Shown here in pieces: positions 1-10,074 of a stretch of DNA of 64,000 bases (positions are counted from its first letter, which is position 1; each line of letters starts with the position of its first letter). The notes under the pieces were generated by a model. The model saw only the letters and a list, made by a program, of their open reading frames with translations, had not been told where the DNA came from and made no database searches. The translations under genes were made by a program, and so were the position numbers. Source of the DNA: Paraphaeosphaeria minitans. Lineage: Eukaryota; Ascomycota; Dothideomycetes; Pleosporales; Didymosphaeriaceae. The DNA lies in NCBI GenBank assembly GCA_015832175.1, contig WJXW01000005.1:2418001-2482000 (forward strand), in the 5' to 3' direction.

Positions 1-389
1 CCGCCCTCGTCGTCATGGCGCAGCTGAGCCCGGACCACGGCTGGCAAGTCAAGTACTCGCTGGACTTCCCCAACGCGCCCTCGGGCTCCATCGAGCACGT
101 TGTTCTCCACGCGATGAAGGTTGTAGCCAACGCCGGCGCGACCACCATCACGTTTGGCGGCGGCGCCAGTAGCAAGTTCACGCCAGGCCACAACGTCAAG
201 GGCACCCGCGTCAAGGTGCTGTCCCGCGCGTACCAGGCCATCGCCACGGAGCTCAAGCTCACCAGCAAGACCGAGTTCCGCGAGAAGCTGGGTGCGACGG
301 ATGACCCGAGCTATATTTGCTACCCGCCGCACGGGCTGGGCCCGCTGGCGATCAAGGCCATCTTGAACTTCTTCGAGGACGACGATTAG
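1..389 (+). CDS. DUF2156 (LPG-synthetase C-terminal-like) protein, 3' end only
   Basis: The frame is open from the left edge of the window to the TAG at 387-389, so the true start lies outside; the ATG at 15 reads as an internal Met. The visible tail has GGGAS, TPGHN and KVLSRAYQAIATELKL, then a conserved end CYPPHGLGPLAIKAILNFFED. I recognise this as the C-terminus of fungal DUF2156 proteins. That family includes the ascomycete enzymes that move an amino acid from aminoacyl-tRNA onto ergosterol (ergosteryl-glycine and ergosteryl-aspartate synthases). A standalone DUF2156 protein is more likely than the AspRS fusion, but the domain order cannot be seen here. The family call rests on recalled motif similarity, and the lipid substrate is inference. 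Confidence 0.6.
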   Translation, partial: ALVVMAQLSPDHGWQVKYSLDFPNAPSGSIEHVVLHAMKVVANAGATTITFGGGASSKFTPGHNVKGTRVKVLSRAYQAIATELKLTSKTEFREKLGATDDPSYICYPPHGLGPLAIKAILNFFEDDD

Positions 390-1453
390 ATGGGTGGAGG
401 TAGACAGAGGGATGAACGGGGATAGGTGAAGGGGGGGGGAGGAAGAAGGGTGGTGGCGGAGGCGGAGGAGGAGGAAGGCGTGGCTCGTATGATACCTGAT
501 ACCATGTTGAGGGCGCGCTCGAGGGGGGCTTTTGGCTCCTCTCGCGGGGGCGGAGCGGCTCTGTTTCATTTGTGGATTCGATTGCTTGTAGTCGCTTATG
601 CCTAATATCATTGTTGCATTGCAGATTGAATCGTCGCTGTCAGCGAGTGAGTGAGTGAGTGATGATGTGAATGCCTTTTAGTCTGACATCGGACCTGGTA
701 GATACCCAGAGTACATTCATGCGACTCGTTCACAGCGCCGCAGTCTCCGTTCCACACTCCAGTGCACCTCGGCCGAGCAATGTCTCCCATGCCATATACA
801 CCCACACCCACACCCACACACAAACAACGACCCGTCATTAGGCAGCCCCTGCTCCCGAACACCGCCGGCCCACAACACACAACCTCACCAAACCCGTCCT
901 TGGATGCCGAAGCACTCGTGCGTGGTTGCCCCTCGCGGAAGTAACTCGGCGCGCGCGCCACGCAGCCCTACCTACCTGCCTGCCAAGCAAGCTAGTCCGG
1001 GATCCCTGTTCCGACCGCAAACGACCTTTGCGATGCAAGCGCGGGGGAAGCTCGGGGACCTGGACCCCGCAATTGGGGGACTTCGGAGGGCGAGGCCGGG
1101 AATCGTGAGAGCGTGGGCTAGGCGGGATTGGGTGTGGGTTGGTGGGTTGGGAGGGGGGGATGGCGGTTTGGATAGGTAGGTAGGTGGTTGACGGGAGAGA
1201 GAGCGGGAGCTTGAGCTTGGCTGACGCCGCGCGGGTGCAGCGAGGGGACGGTGATGGTGGTGGTATAAAGAGGTGGGAGTGCGTGCGAGACTTGGGTATC
1301 GTGTTGTGGTGCTGTGGGATATCTACGGTACGGTACTGAGCGTTTTTTGCTTCTTCTTCTTCTTCTTCTTCTTCTTCGTCTCTGCCTTGTTTCTTTCTTC
1401 AAGGCACCTCGGGCACCAACCACAACAAACAAACAAACAAACAAACCACGACC
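390..1453. other. Intergenic region, 3' flank of DUF2156 gene and CYP53 promoter
   Basis: No supported gene. It holds G-rich purine tracts (about 425-475), CA/CCCACA repeats (about 797-830), a TATAAA at 1264-1269, a (TTC)9 run and a run of AAAC units just upstream of the P450 ATG. The pyrimidine-rich tract between TATAAA and ATG is typical of strong filamentous-fungal promoters. Long ORFs across it on both strands are low-complexity read-through. Confidence 0.6.
1351..1377. repeat. (TTC)9 microsatellite in the P450 5' leader
   Basis: Nine perfect TTC units, about 75 bases upstream of the P450 start codon. This is probably the pyrimidine-rich core-promoter or 5'UTR tract. A similar CTT run lies at 21425-21458. 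Confidence 0.9.
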
Positions 1454-3178
1454 ATGTTCCTCACGCAGCTCCTCACACCTTACACGCTCCTGCTCGTCCC
1501 TGTCCTCTACTACCTCCTGCCCTACCTGCGCAACTGGTCCATTCAGTCCATCCCCGGCCCGCTCGTCGCAAAGTTCTCCAATCTCTGGCTGCTGTACCAG
1601 GCACGCCGGGGAAGGCGGTACGAAGCTGTACACGCGGCGCACGAGAAGCACGGGACGTTGGTTAGGATTGCGCCGAACCATGTTAGCGTTGCGGATCCAG
1701 AGGCGATTCCGGTGATATACGGGCATGGGAATGGGTTTTTGAAGAGGTGAGGAAGCTTCCCTCCCGCTTCTGGGGGATTGCATCGAAGGAGGACGAAGGA
1801 CATAGAAGTGCAAGGGATGGAGAGCTGATAATATAAACAGTGACTACTACGACGCCTTCGTCTCGATCCGCCGCGGCCTCTTCAACACGCGCGACCGCGC
1901 TGAGCATACGCGCAAGCGCAAGACAGTCTCCCACACCTTCTCTGCAAAGTCTGTCGGCCAGTTTGAGCAGTACATTCACCACAACCTCGAGGAGCTGCAG
2001 CGGCAATGGGACCGCCGTGCTGACGCCGAGAAGGGTGGTTACCACCAGATGGACGCGCTCAACTGGTTCAATTACCTCGCGTTCGACGTCATTGGGGATC
2101 TGGCGTTTGGCGCGCCGTTCGGGATGCTCGAGAAGGGCGCCGACGTCGCAGAGGTGAAGATGAGCGCGGATGCAAAGCCGACGTACGCGCCGGCGATTGA
2201 GGTGTTGAACAGAAGGGGAGAAGTATCTGGGTACGTTGCGCTGCCTTTCTCCACCGATCAGGATCCCTGCCCGTGTTGCTTACTCCTCCAACCCTCCTAC
2301 ACCCTCCCATTCATCATGTGGATGCTAACACGGGAACCAGAACCCTCGGCTGCCTCCCTGCCCTCAAGCCCTACGCCAAGTACCTCCCGGACGCCTTCTT
2401 CACGCAGGGCATCGCCGCCGTGGAAAACCTCGCCGGCATCGCCATCGCGCGGGTCAACGAGCGCCTCCAGAACCCCTCGGACCGCGTCGACCTCCTCGCG
2501 CGCCTCATGGAAGGCCGCGACGAGTCCGGCCACCCGCTCGGCCGCGAAGAACTCACCGCCGAGGCGCTGACCCAGCTCATCGCCGGCTCAGACACCACCT
2601 CCAACACATCCTGCGCCCTGCTATACCACTGCCTGCGCAACCCCGAAGCGCTAGCCAAACTGCACACCGAGCTCGACCACGCCATCCCAGACGCATCCCA
2701 AGTCCCCACCTACGCCCAGCTCAAAGACCTCCCCTACCTCGACGCCGTCATCAAAGAAACCCTCCGCATCCACTCCACCTCCTCCCTCGGCCTGCCCCGC
2801 CTCGTGCCCCCCGGCCCCGGCATCCGCGTCGCACACACCCACTTCCCGCAGGGCACCGTGCTCTCCGTCCCCGCCTACACCATCCACCATTCCCCGCTGA
2901 TCTGGGGGCCCGACGCCGGCTCCTTCCGGCCCGAGCGCTGGCTCGACGGCGCCCTCACCGAGCAGCAGCGGATGGCGTTTATCCCGTTTAGCTACGGCCC
3001 GCGGGCGTGCGTCGGCCGGAATGTGGCCGAGATGGAACTCGCGCTTATTGTGGGGACTGTGTTTCGGCGGTACGAGTTTGAGCTGAGGCAGGGGGAGATG
3101 AGGACTAGGGAGGGGTTTTTGAGGAAGCCGCTTGGGTTGGTGGTGGGGATGAGGAGGAGGGGGGGGGGGGTTGTGTAG
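1454..3178 (+). CDS. bphA: Cytochrome P450, CYP53-like benzoate 4-monooxygenase
   Basis: Exons 1454-1746, 1841-2230 and 2341-3178 give 506 aa. The introns are 94 and 110 bp; the second has a GCTAAC branch site. The N-terminus is a membrane anchor (residues about 5-25) followed by the proline hinge IPGPL. The I-helix motif AGSDTTSNT is near residue 309, ExxR (KETLR) near 366, PERW in the meander, and the haem loop FSYGPRACVGR has its Cys near 451. The segment FNTRDRAEHTRKRKTVSHTF after the first intron is a hallmark of the CYP53 family. CYP53 enzymes para-hydroxylate benzoate at the ER using cytochrome P450 reductase, feeding the protocatechuate/beta-ketoadipate route, and also detoxify phenolic antifungals. 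The family call is strong; substrate specificity is inferred. Confidence 0.88.
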
Positions 3179-4081
3179 GTGGGAAGGGGTTTGGGTGGAT
3201 GGGGTGGGGGGTCGAACGGGGGAATTGTGAATGCGTACATGCGTAGGTAGGTAGGGACATACTAGATACTAGTTCGATATGGTTACTCGACAACCACGAC
3301 ATCCATGCTTTGTAGTCTACCTACCCTACCCTGTTTTGAGGTCGCCACTGCACTTGCATCCGCAAAGTCCTGGGAAAGTGGATTCACGAATGCCTAGACC
3401 CTCGTGTACCTACCCGGAATCTTCAACTTTGACTTTAACCCTGCCTCTTCTTTTACCTTTTTTGGCCCTTTTTTTGGCCCTTTTTTTGGCCCTTTCCCCT
3501 CCCCCACTTTCTTCATCGCCACCTTTCTCACAGCTAGCTAGAAGCTGGTAGTCGGCAGTCGGCAGTCGGCAGCCAGGTCAGAAGAGAGGACGCTACCGTA
3601 ACTACCGGATAGATTTCTAGACCGGTCGAGGATTTGAAATCCTCGTGGGCTGGGGACGGGGGAGGGGGGGAGGGGGGGGGGGGAAGGAAATGTCGTCTGG
3701 CGTTGACAGCACTTAGGTATAGTGACGTTGGAATCGGGACCGGACGGAGAGGAGAGGAGAGGAGAGGTGACACCGGCTCAGCCAGTTAAAAGATTGGCCT
3801 ACGTGTTGGAGATGAGCAGATGCGTTGTCGGAGGGGGGAAACGGGCTATCACGTGCTTGGACCAGCTGGCGGGACGGGACGGGACGGACGGACACTTGAC
3901 CTTCGCTGGCTCGGTCGTAGCATGGTGGTGCAGGAGCTCTGAGCTGCGGAACGGCGATCGAGCGCAACGGCTGCATTTCGAAACCTAGCAAAAGAGAGTG
4001 TCGGCAGCTTCCCTCCCCACACACACACAACCCTATGTACATGCAAGTCCTCTCCCTCGAGACCGCCATACCCGCCTATGC
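3179..4081. other. Intergenic region between convergent P450 and PQQ dehydrogenase genes
   Basis: No gene seen. It contains a G-rich tail after the P450 stop, three copies of a 12-base ggccc-plus-T7 unit (about 3463-3496), three GTCGGCA units (about 3550-3572), poly-G tracts (3657-3684) and GAGAG(A) repeats near 3752-3766. Both flanking genes end into this spacer, so it should hold two terminators. Confidence 0.5.
3463..3496. repeat. Short tandem repeat, ggccc + T7 unit
   Basis: About three near-perfect 12-base units of ggccc followed by seven T. Non-coding and simple-sequence in character. Confidence 0.75.
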
Positions 4082-6185
4082 CTATGCCTGTCCCAACACC
4101 CACAGCTCCCCATTGCTCACGTCGCTCGTCATGTACAACCTCCCGCTCTTGTCAAACGCCAGCCCAGCCGGCCTGAAGCACCCGGAGCTCGCGCTCGGCC
4201 CGTTGCCAGCGCACCGCGTGACGTCCGGGTTCGCAAAGATGTCCTTTGCGGCGGAGCTGCTCGTCAGCGGCTCCACGGGGACCACGGTGCCGTTTGCATC
4301 CCGTTTGAAATCCACCGCCACGAGCTTGAACCCCGTCGTCGGGCTGCGGTTCCAGCTGCCGTGGAACGTGACGAACATCTTGGTGTTGTCGGCGTTGAAC
4401 TTGCAGTCGATGGGTGCCGAGTGCGGGAACAGGGTCAGGGCGGGTTTGGTGGCTTTTTGCTCGCACGTGTCGTCGTTCATCGAGGTGGAGGGGCTCTGCA
4501 CGAACCAGTCGCCGACTTTGAATTGCTTGTCGGTGAAGTCGGAGGGCTGCCAGACGGTGAAGCATGATGGGTAGCCGTACCAGTTGTTGTTGGGCTTGGT
4601 CACGTCGCCCATGAAGTGGATCTTTTCGCCTGGGTTGTTGTTGTGCACGTCTTTACCGTTGCGGGTGAATTGGTCGCCGCTGTTCTCGACGCCCCATAGC
4701 CTGTGGTATGTTAATATGGGTGAGGTATCCTACGTTGGAGGGAGTCTTACTGGTTATTCACATCCCAGCAGATGCCGACTTCGTTGCGCTGGCCGTAACC
4801 GGCGGTGTAGCCTCCAGAGACGTAGTTGTATCCTCCGCTAGGGAGTTTGCTGAGGTCGAAAACCTTGATGATGGCGCGACCGGTGGACGGGTTGGAAGTG
4901 GCGGAATCGATGTTCGAGTTCGAACCATGAGATACGATCAAAAGGTTGGGCGCGTGCGGCGCGATTTCGAGCGTGCGGGTCAAGTGCGAGCCGCCGTTGA
5001 CCATGCCGGTGATGACAGTGGAGCGCGTGCCTACCGTTGCAGCGGCGGAATCATAGGGCCACGAAAAGGCCTGCGTCATGGAGCTGGCGTACAAGGTCTT
5101 CCCGTCAGCACTCAAAGCAATGCCGTGGTTAAGACTGTTCAACGAGACCAGCATCTTGGTGGAAGTGATGCATCCGTCAGTGCCCACAACGTGGTATGAG
5201 ATACCCTTGCCGGCTTGTACCACCAACATGTTGCCCTTGTCATCAAATTTGATGCTGCGAGGAAGCGTCAACCCTCCAGCAACCTTAGTGGCCTTCCATC
5301 CACTAGCTAGAGTGCCAGGGTACGAAGGGTTGCCAGCACCGGAGCACGAAGCAGGGATGGCTGCACCAGCATTGTTGGTGCCGGTTGACCTGACACTGGA
5401 AGTAACGGTATTCGCAGGAGGAATGACGGTGGCGCTAGCTGTAGGTGTTGTCAGTAACAGATTGCTCTTCACCAACTGATCAAAGTTGTCAATGCGAGCG
5501 GCATTCAGATCATGGGTCCAGTGCCCAACATCGGCATGTACATTGAACGCAGAGTCGTTCCGGGCAGGGTCCTCCACGGCAGAGGTGCCGAATGCCCACG
5601 CAAACTGGGTAGTTCCCGTGGCATTCAGAGCATATCGATTCTCGTCGACATCTTGCCATCCAGTGCAACCTTTGCATAGCGCATTGACTGTCCAATGTGT
5701 GCTGTTCTTTGTGGTACCTTTCAACAGAGTATGCTCGGCACCGTCATAACCTTGGGGTAAACTGATGGAGCTAGTCTTTGTCAGAAGAAGACATTGCAAC
5801 CGAATGAATCGGCGTACTAGGCAAAGCGCGCTGATGCAACGCCGGAGTTCCCATTTGGCCAGGCAACAGTAAGCGGATTCCACACCATCTGGCCACCCCA
5901 GGCAAAACCGGCCCAGGTATGGTTGACCGGGGCAGTGATCTTGATGATGGCATCATAGGGATCGGTAGCCGTCTTCGGGAGAGCAACCCCAAAGGTCAAT
6001 CCGGACGCTGCGTTCGAGTACGACGAATAACAGATCTTGGTTTCCGCATCGCAGACAACTTTAGACGAGACCTCACCTTGCGCGATCACTACCAGCAATG
6101 TCAACAAAGCCCAAGCGCAAAAGAAATCTTTCTCACCGTAGCTGGCAAGTGCAATGGCACTGCCGAAAAGCTTGTAGGAAGGCAT
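4082..6185 (-). CDS. Secreted PQQ-dependent pyranose dehydrogenase (AA8 cytochrome + AA12)
   Basis: Exons on the minus strand are 6185-6137, 6088-5818, 5770-4751 and 4700-4082, giving 652 aa with introns of 48, 47 and 50 bp. A short hydrophobic signal (MPSYKLFGSAIALASYV) leads into an AA8 cytochrome b domain (about 22-200) with a candidate haem Met at 84 in WGGQMVWNP and His residues at 185-193. A Thr/Ser/Pro linker follows. The rest is an AA12 sorbosone-dehydrogenase-type six-bladed propeller; motifs seen include LPRSIKFDDKGN, VENSGDQFTR, NNNWYGYP, HSAPIDCKF, TFHGSWNRSP and FRPAGLAFD. The Coprinopsis prototype oxidises pyranoses and passes electrons through its cytochrome to lytic polysaccharide monooxygenases. 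No cellulose-binding module follows the propeller, unlike that enzyme. The 48-nt first intron is in frame, so an unspliced isoform is possible. Confidence 0.9.
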
Positions 6186-6928
6186 ATTGGTGACAATGGA
6201 GGAAAGCCGTCAGTCCATCCGAGCTTGTCGACACAGTGGCCTCGAGTCTTTATGCCTGCGAACGTTGTATGCAGTGGCGACCCAGAACGCGTGGAACCTC
6301 TGCGGGCCGCTACAAACCATGTGGCATGTCCAGATGGCCCCATATCTTGTGATGTGGATTTAATGAAGAACAATGTGGAGGAGCCTTGCAAACACGTAGA
6401 CGACTGGCCAATCCCCGCGGATGATATTACATTATATACCGGCAAATCCAATTAAAGTCATTACACAACAGCGTGCCCAGGTTGCTCTCGTGGGTATGTT
6501 TCATGCCGGGCGTGGCAATCGGACTGGTCTGGTGATTGGATCGCTTCGGCGTTGCCCAAGGATGTGTAAAAGGCTAATTTGACAGCCCATGCCCATGCTC
6601 GTATATGTTTTGATAGACCAAGCCCACAACTAATCCGGATATAGGATGGAACGCCAGGTTCAGCACCTGCTATGTCATCAAGCATTGTCCAGGTACAAAT
6701 AAACGTGGGGACGACCGCGGCAGATGTAGAGAGCAAATCCTGCGCATGGAGCCAAGACTGTGATCCTGATCGCCCGGCAGCTCTCGACCTGGGCGACGTC
6801 GTTCTTTCCACAGAAAGAGGTGAATAGCAATATATTCAGAAGCGGTACGCATGCATGCTTTGATGAAGAATCCGGGGAAGGACCGTAGCTTGCGTGGTAC
6901 AGACAACAAGATGACGTCCGTGGGAGGG
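6186..6928. other. Intergenic region upstream of the PQQ dehydrogenase
   Basis: No supported gene. It is the promoter of the minus-strand dehydrogenase and the 3' flank of the coiled-coil gene. A TATATA lies around 6434, too far from the ATG to be a confident TATA box. Confidence 0.5.
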
Positions 6929-8323
6929 TTATTTGGAGTCCAGGACTTTGCTGTGAAGAGAACAGAGATCTACGATAGTAGTGATGTTGTTGATGTTCGC
7001 ACGGCTGCTCTCCAGGCGTTCTTGTAGAGAATCTAGACTGCGTACCTCGAGCTCGTTGACCACCGTGCCCCAAGGCTCGATCGCTCGCGATCCTGATGGT
7101 AAGAGATGGCTTTCATCAGCGAGTCTTGCCAATGAATCGCTTGTCGTCTCATCTGCAGATGACATCTGGTTCTGCAGATAAACGCTTTGTAACAGCATGA
7201 GACGCTCATTGGTATGAGAGCGAGCAAGGTGCGATAAATGAGGAAGCAGACTAGCGGTGAGAAGCTTGGGGCGCGCACTGGAAGCTTTTTGAGCGGTCAT
7301 GTTGCGATTGTGGTCATCACCATCAGAATTTTCCGGGCGTGTAGCTGGAGGCTGCTGGAGTGAATGATGCCCCTGAATGGCGTCTGCGCGGGAAGCTGTG
7401 TATTGGTTGTAGCAGTCTCGGATTTGAGATTCCGATGAAGCGAGATCCTGGGTGTGGTGTAGGGCAAGTGGCCGCTTGACCGGCGAAGCATCTTCAATGA
7501 AACCAGATTCTTCATCCATCTTGGTCAGTTCGCCTTGTACCCATTCTTGGATCTCTTCCCGAGCACAACCGAGTGCATATACTTGCACAGCCAAGGAAGG
7601 TGCATCCCGCAATGTGCTACGCATTTCACTTCGCGCAGCCTTCGCACGGTCCATACTCGACCTTGCCTCCAGAACCTCATTCTTCAGCTTCAGAATAGAC
7701 GAGGCACTGGTCTCACTGTTTGCCAACGATTCCAAACGTTCCGCAGGGAGATTGGGCTGTTCACCTAGCAAGTCCTTGACGCGGTCGCGCGTATCCTTTA
7801 GCCCCTCAATCGGGTTGACGTTGAGTAGCTTCTCAAGCGAGGATTGCACGAGTTCCATTTCAGCAAATCGCCGTCGTTGTCGAAGCAGGGCTATGTAGCT
7901 CTGGACGAGGTCGTTTTCTTGGTTTGAGTCATTCATAGGAACCTCGACAACATGGCGCTGCTGCAGGTCTTCCATGGAAGCTTGAAGTCTTTCGAGTCTT
8001 GCACGGGCTGCCTTGTTACTCCTTATCGCTTCTAGGTATGCACCTCGGGCGCCTTTGAGTCCTGGAGGATTTGTGCCGACTGCTCCAAGGCTGTGTGGGG
8101 TCTCGTGATTGAGGTGCTGATTCTGGGTCGCTGCGATCACAGGCCGAAGAGAAGCAGTCAGATATTTAGACAGCGTCCTTCGCACCTTCAATGTTTCTTC
8201 GCGTGTCCTTATGTACGGGGACAAGGCCCGATCGATGTCTGGTACGGGGCATGTCTGCATGCCGGCGGCGGTGCACAAACAGGCACGATGGAGGATAAGC
8301 AGTGCGTAGGCGAATATGACCAA
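6929..8323 (-). CDS. Unrecognised coiled-coil protein, 464 aa
   Basis: Single exon with no in-frame stop. The N-terminal 21 residues are hydrophobic (VIFAYALLILHRACLCTAAG) and look untidy. A second ATG at 8260 starts MQTCPVPDIDRALSPYIRTREETLKVRRTL and is an equally good start; I suspect it is the real one. The body is predicted helical, with several amphipathic stretches (SNKAARARLERLQASMEDLQQ; RRFAEMELVQSSLEKLL; LKLKNEVLEARSSMDRAKAA), a charged Ser-rich middle and a final helical part ending LCSLHSKVLDSK. This build fits a cytoskeletal or complex-scaffold protein, but I cannot name the family. Absence of introns and steady codon use support it as real. Confidence 0.7.
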   Translation of the reverse strand: MVIFAYALLILHRACLCTAAGMQTCPVPDIDRALSPYIRTREETLKVRRTLSKYLTASLRPVIAATQNQHLNHETPHSLGAVGTNPPGLKGARGAYLEAIRSNKAARARLERLQASMEDLQQRHVVEVPMNDSNQENDLVQSYIALLRQRRRFAEMELVQSSLEKLLNVNPIEGLKDTRDRVKDLLGEQPNLPAERLESLANSETSASSILKLKNEVLEARSSMDRAKAARSEMRSTLRDAPSLAVQVYALGCAREEIQEWVQGELTKMDEESGFIEDASPVKRPLALHHTQDLASSESQIRDCYNQYTASRADAIQGHHSLQQPPATRPENSDGDDHNRNMTAQKASSARPKLLTASLLPHLSHLARSHTNERLMLLQSVYLQNQMSSADETTSDSLARLADESHLLPSGSRAIEPWGTVVNELEVRSLDSLQERLESSRANINNITTIVDLCSLHSKVLDSK

Positions 8324-10074
8324 GAAATAAACAGGTACCGCCTAAACCGTGACTTGTAAGACGGCAGTAGTTCTTTGTATCAATGTTGGTGATTGACAAC
8401 AAAACACCCGCGTGGGGCGTGCGTGCGGAAGCAGCTAGTGCACTTTCCTGGGCTAAACTTAAGCCACTAAGCTGGAAATCGCGAAATCACATGATAGAAG
8501 GCCGGCTCCTGGCTGCATAAATCTGTGGCCTACAAGCACTTGGAAATGCGCGACTCGGATACATTGTAAGAATTGATCTTGCAGTATGCGCACATGAAAA
8601 AACACTAGAAGTGATCACATGATGCGCGTAATACCTGGACGAGAGCTGTTTGCACTGTGCTACCCATGAAAAGTAGCAGCACCGAAGCTTTTGACCTGCT
8701 GGACGAGAAGATTGCCAGTAATCGGACACGTCTCTGATGAACGTGTTTTTGTTCTACACTAGTAAAGCCGGTCTTTCGTCGGTCGACTATAGTGGCATTC
8801 GGTCCTTCATTTCAGGAATTGCAAATGCTGGCGCAACGAATGAGGCAATGTGGAGACAGCTGGCGACAGGTGCAGCGGGTTACTAGCCAAGGGTCCGCTG
8901 CTACGGATGTGGCGCGTTCTGATGGTTTCGTGATCAACGTCCACCAGATTAGAGTGTGACTTATGCGTGACCCGGTATGGTTCTCCGAGAACGCGCATGC
9001 AACTGAGGACTGCGGAATGCGGCTCCAAGGAGGTAGATATGCTCAGGCACGCAATATCCGGATTCCACGCTCGAAAAGCGCACATTACCCGGACGCATGA
9101 CGCCATATGTGGCAGCGGATGGTGGGGGTTGCTGATGAGCTTCTGTTGAGTTTATATTGTTGATGAGTTTCTACTGTTGATGAGTTTCTACTGTTGATAA
9201 GTTTCTACTGTTGATGAGTTTCTACTGTTGATGAGTTTCTACTGTTGATGAGTTTCTACTGTTGATGAGTTTCTACTGTTGATGAGTTTCTACTGTTGAT
9301 GACTTTATGTTGCTGATGAGCTTCTGTTGTTGATGAGCTTCTTCTGGCTGAGCTGCTGCCACTGCCCACATCGCTGGTATGCCCTCGGACAGCATGGTCA
9401 CAATGAGCAACGGTGCGGTGTGCCAGCGAGTGGTACGGGTTGACGACAGTTTCGCAACGTAACGAGGCCTGATTCGTTGAGTGTGAACGAGAGCGACAAC
9501 GCATCCAGGCACCCCCGAAGCGCCGCGCAGGGTCTGCGGGAAATGAAGCCAATAGCATGCGCATGCAGCGGCATCTCGTCCCAGGTGCTCGCCGAGCGTG
9601 GGAGGGAACACCCGAAAGGCAAGATAATGGAGGATGGTGCGGTGAGGGAAGGCGACTGCGAGTGAGTGTGAGTGTGAGTGTGCGTGCGGCAGACGTGCAA
9701 TTGGGCTGCAACTAGCGGCGCGCAACACGCTCGACGTTGCTTGGCAGTGTTTCGTGGCGCGGGCGCGCATTGGGACCTGCGAAGTTAGTTTCCAGGGCTC
9801 ATCTCGCTTTTTCGCAAAGGGGCAGCGTGTCTGTCGTCGTTCACACACCCACATCTCTTCCTGCAAGTCGAAGCTTCGCTCTGCAACCTCCCGCTGACGA
9901 GGGCTGCTTCGCCACACCACAACCCTTATCCACATCGCATATCCCACGCCCGTTGCACCGCCTAACGCCAACAGTGACCTCATCCCGCGCGCGTACCAAC
10001 ATTGAAGCCTCTCGGCTCCGCTAACAGCACATGCCGCCAGGCACCAACCCGCCGCCTGCGAATTGACCTCCAGA
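8324..10074. other. Intergenic region between divergent coiled-coil and MSB1 genes
   Basis: About 1.75 kb with no gene I can support. It holds the 17-bp minisatellite at 9158-9310 and, from about 9650, GTGAGTGTGAGTG simple sequence. From about 9840 there is a CT-rich stretch that looks like the MSB1 promoter and 5'UTR. Long minus-strand ORFs across the minisatellite are products of the repeat. Confidence 0.55.
9158..9310. repeat. 17-bp minisatellite, unit tgttgatgagtttctac
   Basis: About nine head-to-tail copies at 17-base spacing (9158, 9175, 9192 and so on to 9294), nearly perfect except a G-to-A change in the third and a decayed last copy. Degenerate half-units flank it (9133-9157 and 9311-9347, with gctgatgagcttctgttg variants), so the full array spans about 9130-9347. 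The unit is not a multiple of three and no gene uses it. Confidence 0.9.

Noticed and set aside
1118..1813. 231-codon minus-strand ORF
   Set aside because: Includes poly-Arg from the TTC repeat and overlaps the P450 first exon; low complexity.
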